NCBI GenBank assembly: GCA_027484685.1
Contig: JAIXSO010000032.1
Coordinates: 124,001 to 188,000 of the forward strand
Reading direction: 5' to 3'
Length of the DNA: 64,000 nt
Origin: Bacteroidota bacterium
GTDB lineage: Bacteria > Bacteroidota > Bacteroidia > UKL13-3
Part shown: positions 15,955 to 24,345 of the stretch, in pieces
Layout: every line of letters begins with the position of its first letter
Position numbering within the stretch: the stretch's first letter is position 1
Notes under the pieces: generated by a model
Database searches by the model: none
Told to the model about the DNA's origin: nothing
What the model saw: only the letters and a program-made list of their open reading frames with translations
Program-made: the position numbers and the translations under genes

Positions 15955-17627
15955 ATACAATTGAATTAAAACACATTTTACAAAATCTCCTCAATCTCTC
16001 AGCAGAAAATGAAATTGTGGAGTTTAAGGAGGCTAAAACGGGCTATGATTTTAACAAATTGGGCAAGTACTTTTCTGCTTTAAGTAACGAAGCCAATTTA
16101 AAAGGAAAACCTTATGCCTGGTTGGTATTTGGCGTAGAAAATAAAAGGCATAGCATTGTGGGTAGCCAGTTTCGTTTACAACGAAAAGATTTAGATAGCC
16201 TAAAAAGTGAAATTGCTAATAAAACCACCAACCGAATTACGTTTATTGAAGTTTACGAATTGAACGAACCCGAAGGTCGTGTAGTGATGTTTCAAATACC
16301 CGCTGCCCCTAAAGGTTTCCCTATAGCTTTTGATGGACATTATTATGGTAGAGATGATGAGGAACTTTCGCCTTTAAACTTAGAAGAAATAGAACGAATA
16401 AGGGCACAAGCCACTACAGAAGACTGGAGTGCAGCAATTGTGCCAAATGCAACTTTAGAAGACTTGGACGAAGAAGCAATTGCTTTGGCAAGAAAGAACT
16501 TTAAAAATAAATTCCCAGAAAAAGCTACAGATGTTGACGGATGGGACGATATTACTTTTTTGAATAAGGCAAAAATTACTATAAAAGGAAAACTAACCCG
16601 CACTGCCATAATCCTTTTAGGTAAAGAAGAATCGGAACACTATATTAATCCTGCCGAAGCAAAAGTGCGTTGGCTGTTGAGAGATGCACTGGGTAATGAT
16701 AAAGACTATGCCATATTTGGTTGCCCTCTGATATTGGCCGTTGATAAAGTATATGCTAAAATTCGCAACTTAAAGTATCGCTACATCAAAGAAGGAACGC
16801 TGTTCCCTGATGAAGTAAACCAATATGAGCCTTATTCCATCCGTGAAGCATTAAACAACTGCATTGCCCATCAGGATTATACTAAACATGGGCGTATTAA
16901 TGTAGTAGAAATGGACGACCAATTGATATTTACCAATTTAGGTTCTTTTATTCCGGGTAGTGTAGAAAAGGTGGTAAAGGAAGATGCTCCAGAAGAACAT
17001 TACCGCAATCGTTTTTTAGCATCTGCCATGTTTAACCTTAAAATGGTTGACACAGCAGGTGGAGGAATCAAAAAAATATTCAACTTTCAACGAGAGCGTT
17101 TTTTCCCTATGCCTGACTACGACATATCAGGTGGCAAGGTGAAAGTAAGCATTTCTGGAAAGATTCTGGATATTGAATATGCTCGTTTGTTAGCAAGAAA
17201 CAAAGAACTGACATTAGAAGAAATTATCATGCTTGATAAGGTACAGAAAAAACAGACCTTGAAAGAGCTTGAAGAAAAACACCTCAGGAACAAAAAACTC
17301 ATTGAGGGTAGAAAGCCAAACTATTTCATTGGCATAAAAGTAGCAGCCAAAACAGGACAAAAAGCAGCCTATTCTAAAAACAAAGCATTTGACAAGAGCT
17401 ATTATCTGGATTTAATAGAAAAAGCTATTAGAGAACATAAAAGTTTAGAAAGAAATGAAATAGATGAATTGCTTTGGAATAAACTACCAGAGTGGATGGA
17501 AGAAAAACAGAAGAAGAACAAGATTGGGAACTTATTGTCAGAACTAAGAATAAAAGAAAGAATTGAGAATACGGGAAGTTTTAGTAAACCAAAATGGTCT
17601 CTTAAGAAAACAGATCAAAGAATTTAA
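15951..17627 (+). CDS. AlbA_2 (Schlafen-like) domain and HATPase_4 protein
   Basis: 558 residues of the family once annotated as putative RecG-like transcriptional regulators. The N-terminal AlbA_2 domain is seen in ENEIVEFKEAKTGYDF and PYAWLVFGVENKRHSIVG (residues about 18-65); this domain is related to Schlafen and binds nucleic acid in relatives. A central divergent GHKL ATPase-like region carries REALNNCIAHQDYTKHGRIN (about 297-316) and LIFTNLGSFIPGSV. The C-terminal part holds a winged-helix-like segment ending KPKWSLKK. The stop codon lies in a 12-base tandem repeat. Homologues occur in defence contexts, e.g. beside type I systems. Overlaps the phosphoesterase by 4 bases. Confidence 0.82.
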   Translation: MNTIELKHILQNLLNLSAENEIVEFKEAKTGYDFNKLGKYFSALSNEANLKGKPYAWLVFGVENKRHSIVGSQFRLQRKDLDSLKSEIANKTTNRITFIEVYELNEPEGRVVMFQIPAAPKGFPIAFDGHYYGRDDEELSPLNLEEIERIRAQATTEDWSAAIVPNATLEDLDEEAIALARKNFKNKFPEKATDVDGWDDITFLNKAKITIKGKLTRTAIILLGKEESEHYINPAEAKVRWLLRDALGNDKDYAIFGCPLILAVDKVYAKIRNLKYRYIKEGTLFPDEVNQYEPYSIREALNNCIAHQDYTKHGRINVVEMDDQLIFTNLGSFIPGSVEKVVKEDAPEEHYRNRFLASAMFNLKMVDTAGGGIKKIFNFQRERFFPMPDYDISGGKVKVSISGKILDIEYARLLARNKELTLEEIIMLDKVQKKQTLKELEEKHLRNKKLIEGRKPNYFIGIKVAAKTGQKAAYSKNKAFDKSYYLDLIEKAIREHKSLERNEIDELLWNKLPEWMEEKQKKNKIGNLLSELRIKERIENTGSFSKPKWSLKKTDQRI

Positions 17628-17656
17628 GAGAGAATTTAAGAGAGGATTTAAGAGAG
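17621..17656 (+). repeat. 12-base tandem repeat over the stop codon
   Basis: Three units: AATTTAAGAGAG twice and GATTTAAGAGAG once. The TAA stop of the AlbA_2 gene lies in the first unit (17625-17627). As the unit is 12 bases, copy-number change keeps frame, and every unit in that frame repeats the stop. In the next frame the units read EFKR and lead into 20 more codons. Confidence 0.8.
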
Positions 17657-17818
17657 AACAAGATGAAGAATTTGATAATGACATTGATAAACAAAGAGCT
17701 AGAAAATGAGGTGAGATATAATAAGTTTGACATAAGAGAAAAATTACTAGAGGAACTATTAGAGGAAGTGAATAATCAGCCATTCATATTTCGTAACTCA
17801 TAACTCATATCTTAAAAA

Positions 17819-20800
17819 ATGGACACACCAAGTTTTAAAGAAGACCATATCAGCCAGATTCCTGCATTGCAAATGCTAGTGAATTTAGGTTACACATATT
17901 TAAGTCCCGCAGAAGCCGACAGGCAAAGAGGCGGCAAAACTTCCAATGTATTGCTGGAAGATGTGTTGCGGAAGCAGTTGAAAGAAATCAACAGCATCAA
18001 GGTAAGTGCAACCAAAACAAGCATTTTCACAGACGATAATATTGAACGTGGGATTTTGGCATTGAAAAACCTGCCTATGAACGAAGGCTACATTGCAGCC
18101 AGTGAAAAGGCTTACAACCTGCTCACTTTGGGTCTGGCGTTGGAACAAAGTGTAGATGGCGATAAAAAAAGTTTCACGCTGCAATACATCGATTGGAAAA
18201 ACATTGGCAACAATGTGTTTCATGTAAGCGAAGAATATAGTGTGCTGAGAAGCACCAGTAAAGAGCATTACCGCCCAGACTTAGTTTTGTTTGTAAATGG
18301 CATTCCGCTTTGCATCATTGAATGCAAACGCCCTGATATGAAAGAGCCATTAAAACAGGCTATCAGTCAGCATTTACGTAATCAACAGGAAGATGGAATC
18401 CGCAGCTTGTATGTGTATTCACAGCTCACCTTGAGTATTGCCACACAAGAAGCCGCTTATGCCACCAACGCCACACCCGAAAAGTTTTGGGCTAAATGGC
18501 ATGAAAAGTTTAACAGTGATGAAGAAGAATACAACTTCAAAAACAAATTGCAAGAATTCAAAAACAAACCGCTTCCAATTGCTATAAAAGAACAATTGTT
18601 TTCTGACCGATTTAATTACGTTCGTCAATATTTTGATGCATTGGAACAAGAGGAAATCCTACCAACTGAACAAGACAATTATTTATATGGCCTATGCCGA
18701 CCTGAAAGATTGATGGACATTGTTTTCAATTTTGTGTTGTTCGACAATGGTGAAAAGAAAGTAGCTCGCTATCAGCAGTTTTTTGCCATTAAAAAATCAA
18801 TGCAACGCATAAAACAAATTGAAAACGGAAAACGAAAAGGCGGTGTAATCTGGCACACACAAGGAAGCGGGAAATCATTAACGATGGTGATGCTGGCACA
18901 AGCCATTGCCATGGAACCAAGCATTCGTAATCCAAAAATTGTGTTGGTTACCGACCGTACCGATTTGGATAATCAAATTACAGGCACTTTTCGCAAGTGT
19001 GGCAGGTTTGTAGAAAATGCCATAACGGGCCAAAGATTGGTTGAACTATTGGAAAACAAAAGCGATGCAGTAGTAACCACCATTATCAACAAATTTGTAG
19101 CAGCAGTAAAAAAAATTAGCAAGCCGTTAGAGAGCCACGATATTTTTGTTTTGGTAGATGAAGGACACCGAACACAACATGGTACTTTTAATATCGACAT
19201 GCAAAAAACTTTGCCGAATGCCTGTTTCATAGCCATGACAGGAACACCGTTATTCAAAAAAGACAAAAGCACAGCAGAAAAATTTGGAGGAATGATTGAT
19301 GCCTATACAGTTGACCAAGCCGTAAAAGACAAAGCAGTAGTACCACTTCTTTATGAAGGTAGATTGGCTTTGCAGGAAGTAAATGCAAGTCCGATTGATA
19401 CTTTTTTCGGAATGGTTTCTGAACCATTAACCGACTACCAAAAAGCAGACATCAAGAAAAAGTTTGCCCGAAACGACCATTTAAATGCTGCCGAACAAAA
19501 AATGCGAATGATTGCCTGGGACATCAGCTATCATTTTAGAGACAATTGGCAAGGTAGAACGCCTTTCAAAGGACAGTTGGTGTGCGATAAAAAAGTGAAT
19601 GCCGTTAAATACAAAGAGTATCTGGATGAAATTGGCATTGTAAGCAGCGAAGTATTGATTTCTTCATCGGATGATAGAGAAGGAGAAGAAAGTGCATATG
19701 AAAAAACACCTGAAAAGGTGAATTCATTTTGGTCAAAAATGATGGATGAACACGGCAATTCAAAAAGCTATGAAAAGAACATCATCAGCCGTTTCAAAAA
19801 TCAGAAAGACCCCGAAATAATTATCGTAGTTGACAAATTACTTACAGGTTTTGATGAACCTAAAAACACGGTTTTATATCTCACAAGAAATTTGCAAAGC
19901 CATAAGCTATTACAAGCCATAGCAAGGGTAAACCGCATTTATCCTGACAAAGAATTTGGTTATATCATTGACTATTATGGAGTAATTGAAAACTTAGACG
20001 ATGCCTTACAGTTATACTCATCATTTGAAGATTTTGATGATGAAGATTTGGCAGGAACAATGACCAATATTTCGGATGAAATAAAAAAACTACCGCAAAA
20101 GCATTCCGACCTTTGGGATATTTTCAAAACTATTGCCAACAAACGTGATGCGGAGGCTTATCAGCAGCTATTGAAAGATGAAGCTTTACGAGTTTTGTTT
20201 TACGATAAACTGGCAGCATTTGCCAAGGGCTTGAAACTGGCTTTATCTTCTATTCAATTCCACAAGGAAGTTGAAGAAAAGGTAATCAATCGCTATAAAG
20301 AAGATTTGACCATGTTTTTGAAATTACGTTTGGCCGTTGTAGAGAGATACAGTGATGAAATTGACTACAAACAATACGAAGGCCAAATTCAAAAACTGAT
20401 TGACACTCACATCACCACCGAGAAAATTGAAACCATCACAGAACTGGTTAATATTTTTGATAAGGACAAATTTCAACAGGAAGTAGAAAACACTACAGGA
20501 AAAGCAGCGAAGGCAGATAAGATTGCAAGCAGAACTGCAAAACACATTACAGAGAAGATGGATGAAGATCCTGCTTTTTACAAAAAGTTTTCACAAATGT
20601 TGAAAGAAACCATTGCCGACTATGAAGCCAAGCGTATAAGTGAGGCACAATACCTGAGCAGAGTTCAAGACATCATGAACAATGTGCTGGCTCATACCGA
20701 CAATGATATTCCAGAGCAGTTAAAAGACAGAGATGTTGCCAAAGCCTTTTACGGTTTAACCGTTGAGGCACTTTCAGAAAAGATTCAAGATAATGTAGTC

Positions 20801-21046
20801 CGCAAAGAAATTTCGACACAAACTGCTTTACAAATAGATGACCTAATTCAAGATGCTGTTTTAGACAATGGGAAACCCATTATTGACTGGCAATACAAAA
20901 CAAACATCACAGGTAAATTGCTCATTGATATTGGCGACTATCTCATTGATGAAGTTCGCGACAAATACAATGTGGACTTGACATTTAAGGACATGGATAA
21001 AATTGCAGAAGATTGTATTGAAGTTGCTAAAATCCGTTACAAGTAA
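17819..21046 (+). CDS. hsdR: Type I restriction endonuclease subunit HsdR
   Basis: Motor and nuclease subunit of the HsdRMS complex: translocates DNA using ATP and cuts away from the site. In 1075 residues: the PD-(D/E)xK nuclease with PDLVLF (Asp about 153) and IECKR (Glu168, Lys170); SF2 helicase with Walker A HTQGSGKS (about 346-353), DEGH box (447-450), MTGTPL (about 476) and motif VI region LLQAIARVNRI; and a long helical C-terminus that contacts HsdM/S. The start is ATG 17819, 191 bases after the AlbA_2 gene, a gap containing repeats and degenerate frames. Length and motif order are normal for the family. Confidence 0.96.
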   Translation: MDTPSFKEDHISQIPALQMLVNLGYTYLSPAEADRQRGGKTSNVLLEDVLRKQLKEINSIKVSATKTSIFTDDNIERGILALKNLPMNEGYIAASEKAYNLLTLGLALEQSVDGDKKSFTLQYIDWKNIGNNVFHVSEEYSVLRSTSKEHYRPDLVLFVNGIPLCIIECKRPDMKEPLKQAISQHLRNQQEDGIRSLYVYSQLTLSIATQEAAYATNATPEKFWAKWHEKFNSDEEEYNFKNKLQEFKNKPLPIAIKEQLFSDRFNYVRQYFDALEQEEILPTEQDNYLYGLCRPERLMDIVFNFVLFDNGEKKVARYQQFFAIKKSMQRIKQIENGKRKGGVIWHTQGSGKSLTMVMLAQAIAMEPSIRNPKIVLVTDRTDLDNQITGTFRKCGRFVENAITGQRLVELLENKSDAVVTTIINKFVAAVKKISKPLESHDIFVLVDEGHRTQHGTFNIDMQKTLPNACFIAMTGTPLFKKDKSTAEKFGGMIDAYTVDQAVKDKAVVPLLYEGRLALQEVNASPIDTFFGMVSEPLTDYQKADIKKKFARNDHLNAAEQKMRMIAWDISYHFRDNWQGRTPFKGQLVCDKKVNAVKYKEYLDEIGIVSSEVLISSSDDREGEESAYEKTPEKVNSFWSKMMDEHGNSKSYEKNIISRFKNQKDPEIIIVVDKLLTGFDEPKNTVLYLTRNLQSHKLLQAIARVNRIYPDKEFGYIIDYYGVIENLDDALQLYSSFEDFDDEDLAGTMTNISDEIKKLPQKHSDLWDIFKTIANKRDAEAYQQLLKDEALRVLFYDKLAAFAKGLKLALSSIQFHKEVEEKVINRYKEDLTMFLKLRLAVVERYSDEIDYKQYEGQIQKLIDTHITTEKIETITELVNIFDKDKFQQEVENTTGKAAKADKIASRTAKHITEKMDEDPAFYKKFSQMLKETIADYEAKRISEAQYLSRVQDIMNNVLAHTDNDIPEQLKDRDVAKAFYGLTVEALSEKIQDNVVRKEISTQTALQIDDLIQDAVLDNGKPIIDWQYKTNITGKLLIDIGDYLIDEVRDKYNVDLTFKDMDKIAEDCIEVAKIRYK

Positions 21047-21741
21047 TGACAGAAGCGATACAATTTGGCAGCAGAACAATTGATTTTCGTTTGGAGTATT
21101 CCGACAGAAAATCGCTTGGCATAACTGTAACTCCTGAAATGGAAGTTTTGGTAAAAGCACCGACCGATACTTCAATGGAAAAAGTAAAAGAGAAAATTAG
21201 AAAAAAAGCACCTTGGATTATTATACAACAAAGCTTCTTTCTGTCCTTTCAACCAAAGACACCACAACGAAAATACATAAGTGGAGAAACACATTTGTAT
21301 TTGGGCAGACAATACCGCTTGCAAATTTCAATCGACAAAGAAGAATCTGTAAAACTAAAAGGTAAATTCATTGAAGTAACAGCAAGTGATAAGTCAAGAG
21401 CAAAAGACTTATTAAACGATTGGTATTTGCAACATGCACGAACAAAGTTTCATGCAATTGCAACACCACTGATTGACAAATTCAAAATTCATAAAGTTGA
21501 ACCTAGTTCTATTGTGTTAAGAAACATGCCCACACGCTGGGGTAGTTGCACTCCAAAAGGAAAAATTATTCTAAATCCTGAATTAATTAAAGCACCAAAA
21601 GGCTGCATTGAATATGTGATTATACACGAACTTTGTCATTTAATATATCACGACCACACACAGAAATTTTTAGATTTACAAACCAAAGAAATGAAAGACT
21701 GGGAAAAGTGGAAAATGAAATTAGAGAAACTACTAGCATGA
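21046..21741 (+). CDS. YgjP/SprT-like zinc metalloprotease (DUF45)
   Basis: 231 residues of the DUF45 family (YgjP-like, M48-related), which often ends type I restriction operons. The zinc motif is HELCH (residues 194-198), followed by HDHTQKFLDL that supplies the third ligand, preceded by the characteristic TRWGSCTPKGKIILNPELIKAP (about 165-186). Its ATG overlaps the hsdR TAA by one base, so it should be made together with HsdR. Substrate is unknown; proteolysis of HsdR or of a phage protein is possible (inference; in E. coli HsdR levels are controlled by ClpXP). Confidence 0.9.
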   Translation: MTEAIQFGSRTIDFRLEYSDRKSLGITVTPEMEVLVKAPTDTSMEKVKEKIRKKAPWIIIQQSFFLSFQPKTPQRKYISGETHLYLGRQYRLQISIDKEESVKLKGKFIEVTASDKSRAKDLLNDWYLQHARTKFHAIATPLIDKFKIHKVEPSSIVLRNMPTRWGSCTPKGKIILNPELIKAPKGCIEYVIIHELCHLIYHDHTQKFLDLQTKEMKDWEKWKMKLEKLLA

Positions 21742-21986
21742 GAAGCCGACACTACTATCCTTAAAGTTAGCACAGCACTCTATGGATTTTAAATGAATGG
21801 TAGTGTCCAATAGCTCTCGGACTCTGAAACGGTTTTTAAAAACTCAACTATCTATATTGTTAGCAATACTGCTTTAAATAGGTATTTTCACCGATTAGAT
21901 TCGTTTAAATTGGTAATAACACAAACCCCATAAAATAATCAAACCAGTTAATTCAAGCATCTCTTTTTAAAAATGTGGCGAGCGTT

Positions 21987-22092
21987 GGCCCGACATTAAA
22001 GCGGGCCGTGCTTCTTGCCTTGCGGGTGGGTAGCTTTTTATTGTCTAGTCCTGCAAGGCAGGACATACTTTTTTGGCAATGCAAAAAGTATG
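21987..22092. repeat. Double-hairpin element, family 3
   Basis: Three adjacent inverted repeats: GGCCCG (21987-21992) with CGGGCC (22002-22007); TGCCTTGC (22016-22023) with GCAAGGCA (22053-22060); and CATACTTTTTT (22064-22074) with AAAAAGTATG (22083-22092). The last hairpin, around GGCAATGC, has the same design as the small hairpin of repeat family 1 (ACTTTTTGCC...CAAAAAGT), although the rest differs. Confidence 0.75.
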
Positions 22093-22150
22093 AAGAAAAA
22101 ACGCAATTATTGAATAAAGTAAAACTTCATTTTTAAAACAACCTCACAAA

Positions 22151-22184
22151 AAAAAATCCCTCCACTTTCGCTTTGGGATTTTTT
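22151..22184. terminator. Intrinsic terminator, bidirectional
   Basis: AAAAAATCCC (22151-22160) and GGGATTTTTT (22175-22184) form a 10-bp stem with a 14-base loop and T-tracts on either strand. It can end the restriction operon coming from the left and the remnant gene coming from the right. Confidence 0.75.
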
Positions 22185-22213
22185 AGTTTAAACATTATGT
22201 CTAAATGTTAAAA

Positions 22214-22782
22214 TTATGGTTTTACCACTTCATTCATTACTAAATCCAATACCTTTTCCTCCCCTTTTTTAAGCGTAATATTTTGCACCATCAAATCCTC
22301 CAAACCTTGCTTGGTTAACTTTAAGGTGTAAGTATTTACTGCAATATCATCAAACTCAAACTCCCCATTTTCATTACTCAATACCAACACATTATCAGGA
22401 ATCAACTGTACCAATACATCAACTAAAAATTCATTCTTCTTATTTTTAACCAACCCTTTTATCAAACCATTTTCCACCTTTCTGCGTCCCCTATCCACCA
22501 CTTTCCGCGAAGCTTTATACAAACTATAAAACTCAGGTGCCAAAGTTTTAAATATTTTGCCCGTATTATCCATTTGCAATTTCAAAATATTGTTTGCCTC
22601 TTCAAATAAAGACTCCAACTTAGCAGTTAACATTTCCTTGGTATTTTTTAGCATTGGCAGGTGCCGGTTTTTTATCACTAAAATCATCAATAACCGCTTC
22701 CAAGCCATCCAATAAATCTTGGTTTAAACCATAGTCGGCCAATTCCGTTTTAAAATCAGAAGCCCTTTTAAATTGCACAGAA
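22214..22782 (-). pseudogene. Truncated, frameshifted remnant with a carboxypeptidase-regulatory-like tail
   Basis: The intact reading frame runs from 22708 to 22214 but its first 25 codons are in the wrong frame. Reading the other minus-strand frame from about 22782 gives FKRASDFKTELADYGLNQDL and DGLEAVIDDF, which continues sensibly into KEMLTAKLESLFEEANNILK in the second frame; the switch falls at a run of six T (plus strand, 22644-22649). The C-terminal 50 residues resemble a CarboxypepD_reg fold (GEFEFDDIAVNTYTLKLTKQ). The 5' end is cut off and abuts a fragment of repeat family 1. A sequencing error could explain the shift but not the missing start. Confidence 0.65.
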
Positions 22783-23290
22783 TTTCAATTTTTCGGCCTG
22801 TGTGGTGATGCACTTATTTAGTTCGAAGTTTAAAGTTCAAAGTACTTTCACGCCTTGCGTGATTCAGTTTGAAGTTGTGCAATCATTATCAACTCCAATA
22901 ACTAATCAACTTCCTTCTCCTATTGCTTGAGACTGCTTTGTTCCTCATGTTGTTAATCGTAGTGTCAATATCAAGTATCGCCCTTATGGGGCTTTGTTAA
23001 ATGTGGTTGTTTGTTTTGTTACCATACTTTCGCTCCTATGGAGCTTTACATTATTTAGTTCAAAGTACCTAGTTTTTATAATTTAGTTAATCATAAAAAA
23101 TAATTAAATCATAGCTCAGACATTTTTGGATAAGTGCACCTGACAAATTAAATCAAGCCCTGAAAGGGCGTTATAAACCAACATGGGTAATGGAACTATG
23201 AAAACGAAGATAAGGTGCGGAAAACTATGTGTAATCTGCTTCCGACACATCGGAAAGCGGGAAAACTTTTTATAAGCGATAAACATATAA

Positions 23291-23340
23291 AGTTCCTTCT
23301 CACGCTAAGGCGTGATCAGGATGACATTCCCGCACGATTT
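23291..23340 (-). repeat. Hairpin repeat family 2, copy 4 (partial)
   Basis: Reverse-complement copy containing CTCACGCTAAGGCGTGATC and the CCCGCACG end, but with ATGACA altered and the GCTTGAGATTGC part missing. Confidence 0.65.
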
Positions 23341-23386
23341 ACGAACTGATTAAATAATCAACTAATTAACTTAATCAACCTAAACC

Positions 23387-23450
23387 ACTTATCGCTTGAG
23401 ATTGCTTCTCACGCTAAGGCGTGATCGCAATGACGTTCCCGCACGTTTTA
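23387..23450 (-). repeat. Hairpin repeat family 2, copy 5
   Basis: Complete copy in minus orientation: CTTATCGCTTGAGATTGCTT, then CTCACGCTAAGGCGTGATCG, then CAATGACGTTCCCGCACG. Mirror image of copies 1-3 near 7 kb. Confidence 0.75.
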
Positions 23451-23496
23451 TCAACGGATTAACTTAATCAACTAATCAACTTAATCAACCTAAACC

Positions 23497-23550
23497 TCTT
23501 ATCGCTTGAGATTGCTTCTCTACGATCGCAATGACGTTCCCGCACGTTTT
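23497..23550 (-). repeat. Hairpin repeat family 2, copy 6 (hairpin deleted)
   Basis: Same as copy 5 and separated from it by a repeated spacer, but the central CACGCTAAGGCG stem has been lost (GCTTCTCTACGATCGCAATG), as if the hairpin was deleted during replication. Confidence 0.7.
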
Positions 23551-23602
23551 ATCAACGGATTAACTTAATCAACTAATCAATCAATAAACTAATAAACTAA
23601 AA

Positions 23603-23764
23603 AAAAGGAGCGGAACAAGTGGTGTGGGTGGATGTCCACTAAATGCGCGAAATTTTAATTTTTCGGCCTGAGTGGCGTTGGGAAGCGCGAAAGAAAAATT
23701 GAAATTTGGATTTAGTGGTGGGCTTTTTGCTTTACTTTTTGCCCAAACAAAAAGTAAAAAGAAA
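23603..23764 (-). repeat. Double-hairpin repeat family 1, copy B
   Basis: Reverse complement of copy A (7093-7254) with a handful of differences. Carries both hairpins: CCACTAAAT to ATTTAGTGG (about 23636-23719) and ACTTTTTG to CAAAAAGT. Confidence 0.85.
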
Positions 23765-23985
23765 GTTTGTTTTATAGAGTTTATAGTTCCAAGTACAAAG
23801 TTCTAAGTTATCAAATACTTATCGACTCAATTAACCAATTAACTTACAAAAAACCATTTAAAACATCCCCCTGCACCCCCTTCGCTAACGCACAATTCCT
23901 AGTCACAAGGGGGAATTGTTCCCGCACATTTATAAACTGATTAACTTAATTAACTAAAATAACCAATCAACAAATCAACTCAAAC

Positions 23986-24147
23986 AAAAGGAGCGGAATA
24001 AGTGGTGTGGGTGGATGTCCACTAAATGCGCGAAATTTTAATTTTTCGGCCCGAGTGGCGTTGGGAAGCGCGAAAGAAAAATTGAAATTTGGATTTAGTG
24101 GTGGGCTTTTTGCTTTACTTTTTGCCCAAACAAAAAGTAAAAAGAAA
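23986..24147 (-). repeat. Double-hairpin repeat family 1, copy C
   Basis: Almost identical to copy B, 380 bases further on and in the same orientation, with the same AAAAGGAGCGGAA edge and AAAGTAAAAAGAAA edge. The sharp common edges mark the element boundaries. Confidence 0.85.
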
Positions 24148-24278
24148 AAAAAGAAGAACTTATCCATTAGCTAACTTAGTTGCCATGCAAAAGATACCGC
24201 TCGAGCGGCACTACTTGAATGACTGTTTATAAAATGAAATTACTTTCTCTTTAAGGTTCTTAGGTAAAAGTTAAAAGC

Positions 24279-24315
24279 AAAAGGCCACTCCTTAAAACTA
24301 TAAGGGTGGCCTTTT
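24279..24315 (-). terminator. Intrinsic terminator of the DUF2202 gene
   Basis: AAAAGGCCAC (24279-24288) and GTGGCCTTTT (24306-24315) form a strong stem extended by CCTTA/TAAGG with one bulge. It lies 30 bases beyond the stop of the minus-strand gene at 24346. Confidence 0.7.
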
Positions 24316-24345
24316 TTTATTGTAAAATAAAACAAACACTTTGTT

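Larger units (their letters stand above)
21742..22213. other. Gene-free stretch after the restriction operon
   Basis: 472 bases with no convincing gene. It holds a double-hairpin repeat (21987-22092), no recognisable attachment site, and a shared terminator (22151-22184) just before the stop of a broken gene on the minus strand. The first 200 bases show no structure I can interpret. Confidence 0.65.
22783..24240. other. Gene-free repeat block right of the restriction island
   Basis: About 1.4 kb filled with repeats: a fragment of family 1 at 22783-22815, degenerate and intact family 2 hairpins (near 22905-22950, 23291-23340, 23387-23450, 23497-23550), two full family 1 elements (23603-23764 and 23986-24147), and phrases such as AATCAACTAATCAACTTAATC. 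Also seen are short hairpins typical of Bacteroidota spacers, e.g. AGCCCTGAAAGGGCG near 23155 and CGCTCCTATGGAGCTTTAC near 23032. Frames here are translations of the repeats. Confidence 0.75.

Noticed and set aside
23030-23200. Possible CRISPR array because of repeated short hairpins
   Set aside because: Units are not evenly spaced, differ in length and there are no cas genes in the window.
23967-24167. 66-codon open frame on the minus strand
   Set aside because: Same as above: repeat-derived, no promoter or ribosome-binding site.
21742-24240. Integrase attachment site of a genomic island
   Set aside because: No integrase, tRNA end or direct repeat pair framing the restriction operon was found; the only tRNA is at 51135.
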